A stretch of 64,000 nt of DNA from Corydoras sp. C115 (GCA_019802505.1 JAFMOC010000069.1:1203501-1267500), one strand, 5' to 3'. Counted from the first letter of the stretch, positions 41,684 to 53,008 are shown. Numbers and translations are program-made. Notes: generated from the letters alone by a model not told the origin.

Positions 41684-42243
41684 TGTAGCTCTCTCTGATT
41701 CAAAGTCGACAGCACAAATATTCTTGCCAATACTGATTAGGTTTATTCTTGAGTTTGCACCTTAACTTTGTACATAACTTTACACCCAACCGTAAGAACT
41801 GTAACATAAATCAAATAAACAAATATACAATGAGCGATTTCACATTGTAAACTATTAATCTTAAGAATGATCCTTTGTTGGTTTTACCACACAAATTTAC
41901 ATCTTGATTTAGAACCGTATCAATTCACTCTAATGCTAGAAAAGGTAATAAACTTTACGCAAACATAATTGGTATACTAACAGATCACAAAGCTCATAGG
42001 CTGCATAAGTATCAGGAGAGCTATATTATCACGCTGCGACCTGTCGTACTCCAGCTTCCGAATAACTATTAATGTTAACTTTGGAACTTTTACAAACATA
42101 GTAACCATGGTAATTAGCAGTGTAACCATGGGAATTAACGTTGTCAACGTTCTTAAAAGAACAGACGTTATAAAATACACTATTATACAATTTTACAAAC
42201 TTTAAACCAATTAAAATATAAACTGCTCAAGTAGGCAGTTACA
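41684..42243 (-). mobile_element. Candidate 5' LTR of the BEL element
   Basis: Read on the minus strand it begins TGTAACTGCCTACTTGAG and ends AGAGAGCTACA, the TG...CA form, about 560 bp, located 127 bp upstream of the Gag start. The second LTR is outside or lost, so the ends cannot be confirmed by comparison. Confidence 0.45.
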
Positions 42244-42367
42244 GCCCCCATTTAAAATGTTTCTTGCCCCATAGATTTGACATGCCTAAATCAAACGATG
42301 GCTACAATTTTGACTCTAGTTCTTTAACCTCTCTGTCTGGAATACCTCCAAATTCTAAAGTGCAATC

Positions 42368-42443
42368 AACTTTACTAATGGTATGGTAAAAGTAATGATA
42401 TGTTTTAACATATCATTACTTTTACCATACCATTAGCAAAGTT
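42368..42443. repeat. 76-bp near-perfect palindrome
   Basis: Two 37-bp arms (42368-42404 and 42407-42443) with one mismatch (TTTACTAA against TTTGCTAA) around a 2-bp centre. The inner arm includes GGTATGGTAAAAGTAATGAT and its complement. It is able to form a cruciform or a long RNA hairpin. No tie to a known element was recognised. Confidence 0.93.
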
Positions 42444-42928
42444 AACCATTTTGCTTTCAAGAAAGTGTACCTGCCCTCCAACATAAAATTAAACTGCCCC
42501 CGCACTCAGCTCTCTATATGAGCGGCTAGGATGCACCGGGGTCCCCGCCTAGTGCAATAGCGCTGTGAATACAGCTGCTGAGGTCCAGATCGGCATGTAC
42601 ACTTTTTTGTCCTGTGTTTATTTTACATTTTTTAATAAATGCTGCACTATGATGTATGTTTCAGTGTAAAAGGGTCACGTGAAATAATCAGGCACTATGC
42701 CAATGAAATCAAATAAACTTATTTTATTTGTCTCCTGCGCTTTTGTGTTGGTTTCAGCATTCCCAAATATTCATTGGAATTAAAACATAAAACATTTAAA
42801 GAAAAAAAAAATATTAAAGAAAAAAAAAAATATAACTAAATATATATAAATAACAACACACCTCTGCTGAAATTCTGGTGTATTAATTTGGTATGTTAAA
42901 ATAAGCTGTCACATTGTCAGCTTAACCT
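42444..42928. other. Unassigned spacer
   Basis: No gene. A short GC-rich stretch (42500-42600) and A-rich runs near 42805-42830. Confidence 0.5.
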
Positions 42929-42940
42929 TTAAAATATTCA

Positions 42941-43262
42941 TTCATTATCTCCCGCTTTATCCTCTAGTAGGGTCGCGGTGGGGTTCCCCATGCCCATCCA
43001 GGGGAGAGCGTTTCGGGCGCCGGGCAGATAGACCCAGGACAGGGCGCCAATCCATCGCTGGGCACACACTCTATATGGGGCAATTTTGAGAATTCAATTG
43101 ACTTGATCCATGTTTTTGGACTGTGGGAGGAAACCGGAGAACCCGGAGGAAACCCACGCAGACACGGGGAGAACATGGAAACTCCACCCAGATGGGGATT
43201 CGAACCGGGAATCCCTAGCGCTGAGAGGCGAACGTGCTAACCACTAAGCCACCGTGCCGCCC
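42941..43262 (-). mobile_element. Full-length tRNA-SINE with target-site duplication
   Basis: Minus strand, tail ATTC repeats at the left and complete head at the right (complement of GGCGGCACGGTGGCTTAG). A perfect 12-bp duplication, TTAAAATATTCA, flanks it at 42929-42940 and 43263-43274. The usual CACTCACTCACACAGACAC segment in the body is deleted. Few other differences from consensus, so it is young. Confidence 0.95.
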
Positions 43263-43274
43263 TTAAAATATTCA

Positions 43275-44249
43275 AATATTTATATTTAAAACATTCAGTC
43301 CTGCATAACGTTTATAACGGTTACGTTTGTAATTATTGCTGTTAATGTACTGAACTTCACATTGTAGGGAGAAAAAACTTTGACTCATACTACAATAATG
43401 GCACAGTCAATATTTTATATTATATTGTTTCCATGACATTATATTAATTATATCATGTATGTTTCCTAAAGAATGAATTACTTAAGATTAATTCATTTTA
43501 TACAATACTGCACAGTGGAAACTGACATAATGTGCATGTGCACATATATACGTAGATGGGTAAGGCATTAACACTTTATGCTCAGAAGCCAAACACTTTT
43601 TTTATGTCACTAAAACCCTTTGGGATCTTAAACATGAAGCTTGTATGGGAGGATTAATGTAGAATAAAGTGAAAGTGATGGACGACAGGCCAAAACCAGT
43701 TACGAAAGACAAAACAGGTGTCTGTGCTTAATACTCCCTAAATGAGCACAGGCAAAGCTGTCAATCACCATGCACACTCACTTTCTAATTTTAAGCCGGG
43801 TGCTGGTAGGAGTAATAATATGTAACAGGCATCAGTAAGGTTATCGGTAGCACACAATGAATTATTTCTGCAAATTAAAAATTGGAAAAAGTTTTTTCCA
43901 TTTTTACACAAAGTTTATTGGGACCTCCTCCTTCATCTCTGACTGCATTTTTGCAAGAGGGCGTAATGACTTTTAGTTTTCCTGCACAATTCTGTTTGTT
44001 TTTCCACACCGGCTTAATGAGTTTATGTTGGCCCATGTCAATCATTTGTTCCTGTCTTTGTCTTGCTTAAAGTAACATTATGGTTGTCTTTATTTAGTAA
44101 GTCATTCTGTTTGTCTTTAAATAGATGATTTATTGATGGAATATTCTAGCAAAAAAAGAACATGAGTGTGGGTTTGATGTGGATAGACCCACAAAGAGTA
44201 CTGACACAAACTCATCAAACATAATATCTCATTTTATGTATTTCTTTTC
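43275..44249. other. Unassigned spacer
   Basis: AT-rich DNA, nothing supported. Confidence 0.5.
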
Positions 44250-44445
44250 CTCTGGGCATATACACCCAGGACATTGTGCCAGTCTATCGCTGGGCAAACA
44301 CTCACTCACACAGAGACACAGAGACACAGACCTTATGGGGTAATTTAGAGCAGCGGATTTACCTGAAAGAAAAACCCTGCAGACACAGGGAGGACATAAA
44401 AACTCCATCCAGATCGGGATTCAAATTCCCTTCGGTCAGCATCTG
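44250..44445 (-). mobile_element. Degenerate tRNA-SINE
   Basis: Minus strand: complements of GGGTGTATATGCCCAGAG and CTATCGCTGGGC, then CTGGATGGAGTTTTTATGTC. Head and tail lost. Confidence 0.8.
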
Positions 44446-45014
44446 AATTCATGAATACTGGACACAAATTTCCACAGACACTTCAAAATTTTTAACTCCC
44501 AGAGAAGCAAAAGCTGTTAATACTGCAAAAATTAAAAAGACCAACTTCTATTATGCCATGTTTACAATTACTAAGATCGTGACCTAAAGCTGCATAATTT
44601 TATACTTTACAATGCTGCCACATGATTGGTTGATTGGATAAATGCATGATTGACGTGCAGAGGAGAATAGTGTTTCCTGGGTATATACTATATGCAAAAA
44701 ATAAATAAAGGTGTTGGGAATAACTTTGCAATGTGTTAATATAATTGCACAAATTATGTTGGTAACAAGTAATGTAATCAATTACCTTTTAATAACAAAA
44801 TTAGAATTACTAACAAATAAATAGAAACATTGTTTAATATCATGTGTTGCTTGCTGAAAAGCTGCCTGTTCCCCAAAGATCCTAACTTCGCCTGACACTG
44901 TGGAACATTTAATTCACTCTTTCAATTATTTTGAATAGATTAGGAAAATGAACCTCATTCATACTGTTGATTTATTTGTAGATGTACAATGTTTTCTTTA
45001 TGTCATTAAAGTTT
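44446..45014. other. Unassigned spacer
   Basis: Nothing recognised. Confidence 0.5.
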
Positions 45015-45026
45015 TACACTACAAAT

Positions 45027-45153
45027 TCATTCATTCATTATCTCCCGCTTTATCCTCTATTAGGGTCGCGGTGGGGTTCCCCATGCCCATCCAGGGGAGA
45101 ACGTCTTGGGCGCTGGGCAGATAGACTCAGGACAGGGCGCCAATCCATCGCTG
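45027..45153 (-). mobile_element. 5'-truncated tRNA-SINE with target-site duplication
   Basis: Minus strand, 127 bp of the 3' end with intact ATTC tail. A perfect 12-bp duplication, TACACTACAAAT, lies at 45015-45026 and 45154-45165. Confidence 0.93.
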
Positions 45154-45165
45154 TACACTACAAAT

Positions 45166-45895
45166 ACAAAGTGCAAATAAGTTGGTCCATTGCTGATGAA
45201 CCAACAACCTTGTCCACAGAAAGCTTGTTTTTTTTCTCCTCAAAATCAAGAACAACAATATACTGGCAAGTTGTATGTGTGGGTTTGAGATGTCAATACT
45301 TTCATATGTATGTGGGGAAGGGAATAATTAAGCGAAGGTTCTATTACACCATAACAAGGGCACAGTGTCTGCACAGAGAAAGTGGGAAGATAGAAAGCCT
45401 GCCAAAACTACAGAATAGCAAGTTGCAGTAATGCAACGCCAAACATTGTACACATTTGTTCAGACACTGTCATACGCAAGCCACCATACACACAATATTG
45501 CTCTTAATGTGACCTGGAAAGGTGTAATAATGCTGGACTGGTTATTGTGTGTTTGTCTAAGGCTTAAAGGTACAGTGCATACAGGATAACGCTTTACTGA
45601 CAATCATTTAAATAACCACATGACCAACCAATCCCCCAGTTAAAGCTAACCCACATTTTAGAAGGCTGTTCACAGATTTGCTACCATCCCTTCACCCATC
45701 CCTTTTCATTCCCTTCTGTTTTGACCTGGTGAGTCATTCATATGAGGCCATCTTCTCTCCGCACATTTATTGACCTGACAGAATGATGGTCGATCTATTC
45801 ATGATTCACCCCATCCTATCCCTTCAAATTATTTTGTAAATAAAAAAGTGTTTTGTGTGCATGAGAGAATGTATAACAGTATTATTAATGTGTGA
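45166..45895. other. Unassigned DNA downstream of the LRR exon
   Basis: No repeat or coding feature recognised. Confidence 0.45.
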
Positions 45896-45901
45896 TTTAT
45901 T
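45896..45901 (-). promoter_or_regulatory. Possible poly(A) signal of the LRR gene
   Basis: AATAAA on the minus strand, about 330 bp past the stop codon at 46232. Position is plausible for a 3' UTR end. No experimental support. Confidence 0.35.
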
Positions 45902-46231
45902 CAGCCCAGGCATCAAAGATCAGTGACCTGTGTATACTGTGTTCCCTCTGTCTGAGTTATTATCATACAGGCAGGCATCCTCATGTTTAATCACACACAG
46001 TGGCTGAATTTAAGGTTATCACTTGTTATTAAACCAAATAAAGTCAAAGACCAGTGGTCCTGCACTCCGACCATTTCCATTACAGATCAGAACTACAAAT
46101 AAATATCTATATCTTAAGTTGCACTTAAATTGTCTTTATAGTTCAATATTATTTTTTCCACATTATTGGGTTCATTGATATATTTTCAGGAAGGGTTATG
46201 GCTGTATGAGTTGTCCCTGACAATCCCCAGA

Positions 46232-46551
46232 TCACACCTGAATGCTGGGCTTGTTTAGGTCGCCATTGCCATGGTTGCCCGCCACACTTTGAACGACATT
46301 GTCTGAAATATTGTCGGTGTCCAGCTCTTCACTTTTTCTCTTGTTGTAGCGCTCATACAGCACCATAAGCACGCCCATTACCCAGGCCGAGACAGTGCCC
46401 GCTGAGAAGATCACGAAGCCAATGGCGATGAAAAATAGATAGTCCCAGTAACCCAGGCTTTGGTGACACTCTAAACGGAGCTGCATGCCCACCTCGGCTA
46501 GACGTCGTCCATTCAACTCCACTGGGGTCTGGCATATTGTCTGACCTTCAT
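46232..46551 (-). CDS. Terminal exon of a leucine-rich-repeat single-pass membrane protein
   Basis: Minus strand. A splice acceptor, pyrimidine-rich TTCTCCTCTCCTCTAG, ends at 46552. The exon starts with the last two bases of a split codon and encodes 105 residues to TGA at 46232-46234. It opens EGQTICQTPVELNGRRLAEV, the end of an LRR C-terminal cap (Cys, then P-x-x-LNGR-x-L, then LECH). A single membrane helix follows (YLFFIAIGFVIFSAGTVSAW to LMVL), a basic stop-transfer YNKRK, and a 40-residue acidic/Asn-rich cytoplasmic tail ending SIQV, a possible class II PDZ ligand. Organisation and sequence style suggest the LRTM1/LRTM2 type, but other small LRR membrane proteins are possible. The ectodomain exons are not in this window, so the upstream intron exceeds 17 kb or the gene is broken. 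Confidence 0.8.
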
Positions 46552-46925
46552 CTAGAGGAGAGGAGAATCAGAATTAGTATTGCCTGAGCGAATCGGTAGG
46601 TATTAGCAAATAATGACTTACTGGCAAAGAAAGAAGATATTTATATTATATATTTTGTACTTCCACATGTTCTTATTTAATAATCTGCAAAATTGCTCAG
46701 TCTGCAAAAAAAAAAAAAATGTTTAAAGCCGTCCTAAATTAAGTTACTTAATTTTACTCTAAGGTGTGTTGTTAAGGTCATTTAAGCAAATTGTGTAGTT
46801 TTTCAGAAGTGTGCTGAATCCAAAAACTTATTTTAGTTAATTTGTCTCATTTGAAAATGTGTTGGGGTAGACCAACTGTCTCAAACATATATAAGAATAT
46901 ATACAACATTTAACCCATGTAAGAT
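46552..46925 (-). other. Intron sequence upstream of the LRR exon
   Basis: Begins with the acceptor at 46552-46553. It has a T/A-rich interior and an A13 run near 46707. No further exon recognised. Confidence 0.5.
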
Positions 46926-46939
46926 CGTGTATCTAATTT

Positions 46940-47216
46940 CATCCATCCATCCATTATCTTCCGCTTTATCCTCTACTAGGGTCGTGGGGGGGGTTCCCCA
47001 TGCCCACCCAGGGAAGAACGTTTTGGGCGCTGGGCAGATACACCCAGGACAGGGTGCCAATATATCGCTGGGCAAACACTCATTCACACAGTCGCACACA
47101 CAAACACTGAATCCTAAAAATGGGGTAATTTTAATCCATGTTTTTTTTGGAGTGTGGGAGGACCCATCCCTAGTGCTGAGAGGTGAATGTGCTAACCACT
47201 AAGCCACTGTGCTGCC
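46940..47216 (-). mobile_element. Internally deleted tRNA-SINE with target-site duplication
   Basis: Minus strand, CATC tail at the left, complete head at the right. The central GGTTTCCTCC...GGAGTTTCC block is deleted. A perfect 14-bp duplication, CGTGTATCTAATTT, flanks it at 46926-46939 and 47217-47230. Confidence 0.93.
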
Positions 47217-47230
47217 CGTGTATCTAATTT

Positions 47231-48195
47231 ACAAATGAGAAATCACTTACATGAATTTAATTAATGAACACCCTAACACCTGTTACACTTACAAATGTTT
47301 ACCTGCAACACTCTCATTTTTAAAAAGTAATCAGTTATTTTTGAAAATGGGGTTTGTAAATATTCTACTGTTAAGAATCCTACTTTGGCCTGAGCTTGTA
47401 ATTCCTAATGAATTTTTAAAACCAATGTATTTGATCTTGATCCAGATTCACATTCCATGATTAAATATATTAGGCGAAAACAAATTAGTCAACTAGAATA
47501 ATATTTGTTGGAAATATTTAGGAATTTTATGAAACGTGAACCTGTTAAAACACAAATCCAAACATGCATATAATAATGGAATAGTGGAATTTGCAGCATA
47601 GGTCACATTTTCAAGAGCTAATTTAATCAAAAACATCCTAACAGGCCAAGTTACACATTAAGTTAAGTATAAGTTAAGTGTTTTTTAAATGCTTAGGCAC
47701 AATTTGGCAAACAGGGCTAATTTTTATTTCAAAACACTACACACTAATTGTGTGTAAGACACTAAACCAAATTAGCAGTACATCCCAGATCATTTGCAAA
47801 ATGAAGCACTTTTGTTTAAAATATACAATTATTTATTAAAATAATATTCAGGTGTCCTATTGTACACACATGAATTATATGATAGTCTTCTGGAAAGAAT
47901 TATACACTAGAGCGCTTAACTTAAAACACTTTCCTGATTACTAAAGTAGAAAAGTTTATCAAACATAACACAACATCAATTCTAAAGATTGGTGAAAATA
48001 TTTACCATATTTCACTACATAAATCCAAGTCAGTCTATGCTAAACATCACAACAAAAAAAATCTGAACAAAACACATTTGGACGGAGAAAAAGCATAAAC
48101 GACAGACCTAGTACATTGACAGTAAAATAAAACTATAGAAATGAGAAAAAAACAAAACAAAACTAGAAATCTCTTTAACTAGTTGGATCTGGCCA
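47231..48195. other. Unassigned spacer
   Basis: AT-rich. TTTCAAAACACTACACACTA near 47730 resembles text at 56400 beside the IS630-type remnant, so it may be old terminal DNA of that family. Otherwise nothing. Confidence 0.4.
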
Positions 48196-48199
48196 TAGA

Positions 48200-48500
48200 A
48201 TTTTGTTGCAGGCTATAAAAAATACATAATTATAAAAACACACTCTTGTTGGGACATGGTGGCTATCCACAAACCAGCCACTTCTCCATTCATCTGGACC
48301 ATCCAGGGACACATGGCACTTATCAGTAAAGAAGACTGTTTAAAAATTTGTCTTTGTGTATACCTGGGCCCACTGCAACAATTTCTGCTTGTGAGCACTG
48401 TTTAGGGGTGGCTGAAAAGAAGGTTTGTGCACCACTACAAGCTTTTGTAGTGTGTTATCTATAGACTGAGCACTGACAGGCTGACCACTGTTCTTAATTA
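48200..48500 (-). pseudogene. Tc1/mariner-type transposase fragment
   Basis: On the minus strand, in shifting frames: QPVSAQSIDNTLQKLVV, HKPSFQPPLNSAHKQK, LLQWAQVYT, then DKCHVSLDGPDEWRSGW and DSHHVPTRV. The FTDKCHVSLDG block stands where Tc1 transposases have the first catalytic Asp, preceded by the usual HTH-to-catalytic linker. About 100 residues are represented. No inverted repeats were located. It differs from the Tc1 at 30272 in sequence. Confidence 0.55.
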
Positions 48501-48889
48501 AACCATGTTGCAAGTTTCAGGGAGTTGGAAATCCTCTCATAGCCGAGGCCAGAGGTTACTAATAGGTGGCCCGGTTCCGGACCCAGCCATTGTTCAGTGT
48601 GGACACAAACCGATAAATGATTTATTGATTGAATGAATGAGGATATTGTTGATATAAACCAGCTTGAATGACTCCAGAAAATCAACCTACACGTCGTTGA
48701 TAAGACTGCATTGCACAAGAAAAAAGGTATCACCAATTATTCATAATGTCCTGAAGGCGTGATGAATGCGGTCTTTCACTCATCTCCCTTTTGGAAAAGA
48801 AAAGGATATCTTTTGGAGTTCCTCCACAACCCAGCCCTGTTCCAGGTGAGCGGCAATGGGGTCTTCACAGGATGTAGAGGGCACCTCCA
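48501..48889. other. Unassigned spacer
   Basis: Near 48548 CAGAGGTTACTAATAGGTGG resembles a hAT terminus, but no partner end or 8-bp duplication was found. Confidence 0.35.
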
Positions 48890-49255
48890 TCTGTTTGGCG
48901 TTAACTACTGGCTCGGCGTGCTTGAAAGGAAAGATGACAGTTCAATGCGGTGAGTCACCTTTTAATGCAGCCACACAAACTTAAAATAAATTGCCAGTTC
49001 CAAATGAAAAAACAACAAAAACCGGGGCCCGGCTATTCAAGTACGTCCAAACAGGTGGCTCACTTTGAAGAAAGAAGCGAGGGTGGTAACGGTGTCCCAC
49101 AAATGCTGTAACAACTTTGCGGAAACGCAACAACCCAACCACACACAAGCCCTATAAATGAGAACTGGGGCAGGACTCAGAATTAAAACGCAGGTGAGGG
49201 AGAGCAAAAGGGGAACTTAAAGACAGCGGGGAAGGAGTGGGAGCTGTAGATGTGA
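48890..49255 (-). mobile_element. LTR-like sequence
   Basis: Read on the minus strand: start TCACATCTACAGCTCCCACT, CATTTATAGGG (TATA-like) near 49155, a CATTAAAAGG near 48960, then GCCGAGCCAGTAGTTAACGC and an ATG. The order resembles an LTR followed by a leader. There is no second LTR and no Gag or Pol motif. Confidence 0.3.
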
Positions 49256-49521
49256 CAAGCATAAGTTGATGCCCACTGATCGACTGGAGAACAGGAAAAC
49301 TAAGATCCTCCTCCTCAATCTTTTGTCTTTTCAGTAAAATGTGAATTTTCACCAGACTGGAAGCACATATTTCACTGAAATTGAATGATATATAATTTTT
49401 ATGATAGATAATTGTATGCTTACCTAAAATCTGTAATTATAATTGTTTGCACAAACATCCAAATAGTTTTGGTCACATGATAAACTGTCATTTCTTTCAT
49501 TTCTAAATCTATTTGCCCCCC

Positions 49522-49523
<2 letters not shown>

Positions 49524-49580
<57 letters not shown>
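49524..49580. repeat. (CA)n microsatellite
   Basis: About 28 perfect AC units. Confidence 0.95.
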
Positions 49581-49581
<1 letters not shown>

Positions 49582-49693
49582 TATAAATCTCTGTCACCAT
49601 GGTCTGAAGGGAGATACAGGTCAGTAACCATCATCCCTATCTTAGAGCTGTAGGCAGCCTGTCAGCACAACATATCATTTTGATGGAGAAATC

Positions 49694-49696
<3 letters not shown>

Positions 49697-49745
<49 letters not shown>
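49697..49745. repeat. (CA)n microsatellite
   Basis: About 24 perfect CA units, 117 bp from the preceding array. Confidence 0.95.
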
Positions 49746-49747
<2 letters not shown>

Positions 49748-50195
49748 TTACATATAAATAGCCAAATTTCTTTAGGGACATTGGTATTAATAGATGATCT
49801 GGAACAGTCTAGTCCTTTGCAGTAATACATCACAACAATCAAAATATGTTTATTGTGTAATAAAGGCAGTGTTACACAAATTGTTTTGTGATAGAGAATG
49901 AAATATATGATGAATAAACTATTGGTCACACTGGTCAGCCTCAGGTTTGAACTGCTGGATATCTAAAACATTCTGCTTTCTGTCTTTGCAGCCAACATAA
50001 CAGTGAAAATGTTTAATGTCATCCTAATTTTAACATTTAATATAAATGCAGATTTGAGCGTCAGTACACTGAAACGCTTTGAAATGCAAAATTATTTAAC
50101 TCCACACACTTCAAAAAATCTGCTTCAACTCCTGCAAGTTGGATAGCTTCCACTTATAAACAGTTTTGAAGTCTGATAACAGATTCTTAAGTAGA

Positions 50196-50441
50196 CAGGG
50201 CACCAATCTATTGCTGGGCACACAGCGCTCTCTCACACAGACACACACTATTAGGGGTAATTTAAATTACTCAATTTACCTTGAACCACTGTTTTTGGAC
50301 TGTGGGAGGAAACCTGAGAACCCCCCAAAAAACCCTATATGGAATGGGGAGAACATGGAAACTCCACCAAGATTGGGATTTAAACCTAGATACCCAGTGC
50401 TGAGAGATAAATGTGCTCACCAGTATGTACCGTGCCACCCA
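50196..50441 (-). mobile_element. Degenerate tRNA-SINE
   Basis: Minus strand. The head complement is at 50420-50441 and the body complement at 50280-50360 (TTTTGGACTGTGGGAGGAAA). The tail end is lost and divergence is moderate. Confidence 0.85.
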
Positions 50442-50844
50442 TAAGATATATACAGTATTCCATGCATATACTGTAAATATATACTGCACAAAAAAACTAT
50501 ATAACTACAGATGTCACACTAAATCTTTTTGATTGTTTTATCAAATAATTGTTTTTGGTTTGCATTGTAAATATATAAATTCAGTTAAAAAATGTAACCG
50601 ACTATGGACTCTTTCATTTTGATTTATGCTCTGCAAGAGTGGGAAAAGAAAGTATTTTTAGATAGGTCATTGGGATAAAGAGCTTACAACAAAGAAATTA
50701 TTTTAATACTGCAGACCTATCCTTAACACATTGGTTAAAGGTGTCATAAAATTTATTTTTAAACTAGCGCTACTCTTTTTGTCTGACAATCATTGGCAAG
50801 CAAACACACATCATTTAATTTTTTCACTTACAGGATTTGATATG
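50442..50844. other. Unassigned spacer
   Basis: Nothing recognised. Confidence 0.5.
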
Positions 50845-51322
50845 TGTTAGCGCACGAACCAACAGAGCACTCGACACAGGTTTGACGAGAAACGTCCAGC
50901 GACAGTTTTATTATGACGTCCACAAAAGGTCAAACACAAAACGGAGCTGCAAAGCAGTGTTGCAAAAAAACAAACTGAAAGGACTGTCGCAGATGGAACA
51001 CAAAACGCAGCCGCAAAGCGGTGCTACAAAAAACAAAACGAAAGTGTCGTTGGAGCAGTCTCGTCCGCGGAAGCGACACAGACTCCAGAGCAGAGCGACG
51101 CCGAAGGCAGGAGGACGTCAGTGCTAAAAGACAAAAACTATGACAATAAAGCCGTTCAAACACATGCACACACGATAAACCAACACACTGTGGTTTTAGC
51201 GAAGCTAGGTTATATAGAGCCGCTAATGACCCGGAACAATCAACAGCTGTGGTTATAATTCCGGCGAGGAGGGCCGAGCGCCCTCAGGCGAGAGAAAGGA
51301 GGAAAGAGAGGGAGTACTGACA
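50845..51322 (-). mobile_element. 3' LTR of the Gypsy element
   Basis: 478 bp. On the minus strand it starts TGTCAGTACTCCCTCTC and ends GGTTCGTGCGCTAACA. It contains CTATATAACC (TATA box) near 51210 and TTTATTGTC (AATAAA on the plus strand) near 51145. Bases 51035-51261 are repeated, with small differences, at 54868-55093. Confidence 0.85.
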
Positions 51323-51372
51323 GTACCCATGCCCAAAAGGGAAGAGTGCGAGGATGATAGGGTAGACTTACC

Positions 51373-52734
51373 TTAGCGACGTGGACAACCTCTACCCTGT
51401 GGAGTGACCTTGTCGGGATGCTGGCTATGGAATTGGGAAATGAGTGAGGGATCCAAAATGTCTGCCACAGGCACCCAACGGCGCTCCTCCGGACCGTACC
51501 CCTCCCAATCCACTAGGTATTGAAGGAATGAGCCCCAGTGCCGTGAATCAAGTAACGAGGAAACTGTATAGATATTTGGGTTTGCAGATGTACCTTGCGC
51601 CTCCAACGACTGGGCCCAGTCCTGGTCCAATGGTCCTGCCACAAATGGTTTCAACAGCGAGGTATGGAACACAGGGTGGGTACGCCACTGGCGTGGCAGG
51701 TCTAGCTTGTATGCCTCTGGGTTAACTTGCTTTAGGATGCGGAAGGGCCCCAAAACACGTGGAAGAAACTTCCGTGCCTCCCCACGACAGCGAAAGTCTC
51801 GTGAACTGACCCAGAACCTGCTTCCCGGGGAATAACGTGGGGCCGAATGCCTATGTCGGTCAGCAAAGGTCTTGTTACGGTGCACGACCTGGCTGATGCG
51901 CTGGTGCACCTGTGACCATATTTCCTCGCTACGGGAAAACCAGTCATCAACCACAGGTGCTAGGGATTGCTCAGAATCCCAAACCACAAATGGAGGATGA
52001 AACCCTAGGACGCACTGGTAGGGAGTCATGCCTGTGGCCAAGTGCCGGAGTGAGTTTTGTGCAATTTCAGCCCAGGGTAAAAACCGCGACCAATCGGATG
52101 TGGTTGCTGACCGCGAAGATGCGAAGGAATTTACATAGCTCTTGGTTAGAACGTTAGGACTTTCAGGGTAGTGACTGAAGGTTAGGCTGACGCTGGTTCC
52201 TAACCTTTCGAAAAAGGCTCGCCATACAGCGGAGGTGAATTGGGGACCTCTGTCGGAAAGGATGTCTTCCGGAATTTTAAATATCGGGAACAAATGTAGG
52301 AATAGCAATTCCGCAGTCTGGAAGGCAGAAGGCAAAGCGGGTAATGGTAAAAATCTGATGGCACACGAAAAAGATCTATAATTGAACCAATGGTGTACCC
52401 TGCAGGTCGCACACGAAGTCCAGTGCAATATGTGACCACGGGCACTGAGGTATGGGTAACGGTAGTAACTTACCAGCTGGGAGGCTTTTGGGAGTCTTGC
52501 ACACAGAACAGACAGAGCACGATTGCAGTAATGTTGAACATCGGCGTGTAAGGATTCCCACCAATATTTGCGCTCAAGAAGCAGACACGTACGTGCCACC
52601 CCTGGGTGACCAGAGCACAGCGAGGTATGCGCCCATGTTAGCAACTGATCTCGAAAGGCAGGGGGAACATAAGTGTGGTGAGCGGGCCAGTCTGCAGGAG
52701 CAGACTGTGACTGCAGCGCTTCGGATCTTAGCAT
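51373..52734 (-). pseudogene. Gypsy integrase with chromodomain
   Basis: Minus strand, 453 codons open. An H2C2-type region comes first (HTSLCSGHPGVARTCLLL...YWW), with its Cys pair damaged. The first catalytic Asp block (HIALDFVCDL) lies in another frame at 52376-52564, so a frame slip exists. The second Asp block is ILSDRGPQFTSAVWRAF. The third, glutamate-bearing block has decayed (VLTKSYVNSFAS). The GMTPYQCVLGF motif, the KVGDRVWVSS-like GSRFWVSSRD barrel and LLGPFRI-like text follow. The C-terminus has a chromodomain, FLQYLVDWEGYGPEERRWVP, which in chromoviruses steers integration through chromatin. Inactive. Confidence 0.88.
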
Positions 52735-53008
52735 CTACCTCCCAACAAATCAAGCACACAAAGCAGCGGGACGGCAGTATGGGGGATCCTAAGTCTGGGT
52801 TCGGGTCGAGGTCCGCGTGGAGCCGAGACAATGCGTCAGCTCGCCCATTGCTGGTGCTTGAACGATAAGAAATAATAAATTAAAAGTTATTGAAAAATAG
52901 TGCCCACCGAGACTGCCTAGTGTTTAAGCGCTTGGCCCCCTTGAGGTATTCAAGATTTTTGTGGTCAGTAAGGACTAAAAAGGCCTGGGATGCCACCTTC
53001 AGCCAGTG

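Larger units (their letters stand above)
32346..42243 (-). mobile_element. BEL/Pao LTR retrotransposon, truncated, carrying two L2-A insertions
   Basis: Minus-strand order from the right: 5' LTR candidate (41684-42243), Gag N-terminus (40786-41557), Gag, zinc knuckles and protease (33528-35491), start of RT (32346-32766). L2-A elements at 35505-40785 (plus) and 32767-33516 (minus) interrupt it. When both are removed the coding order matches BEL/Pao. The RT after its first motifs, RNase H, integrase and the 3' LTR are lost at about 32345. Confidence 0.88.
49256..50195. other. Spacer with two CA microsatellites
   Basis: Apart from the CA arrays at 49524 and 49697 nothing is recognised. Confidence 0.5.

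Noticed and set aside
48540..48620. hAT element end (CAGAGGTTACTAATAGG)
   Set aside because: No second terminus or 8-bp duplication could be located, so it is mentioned only in the spacer entry.
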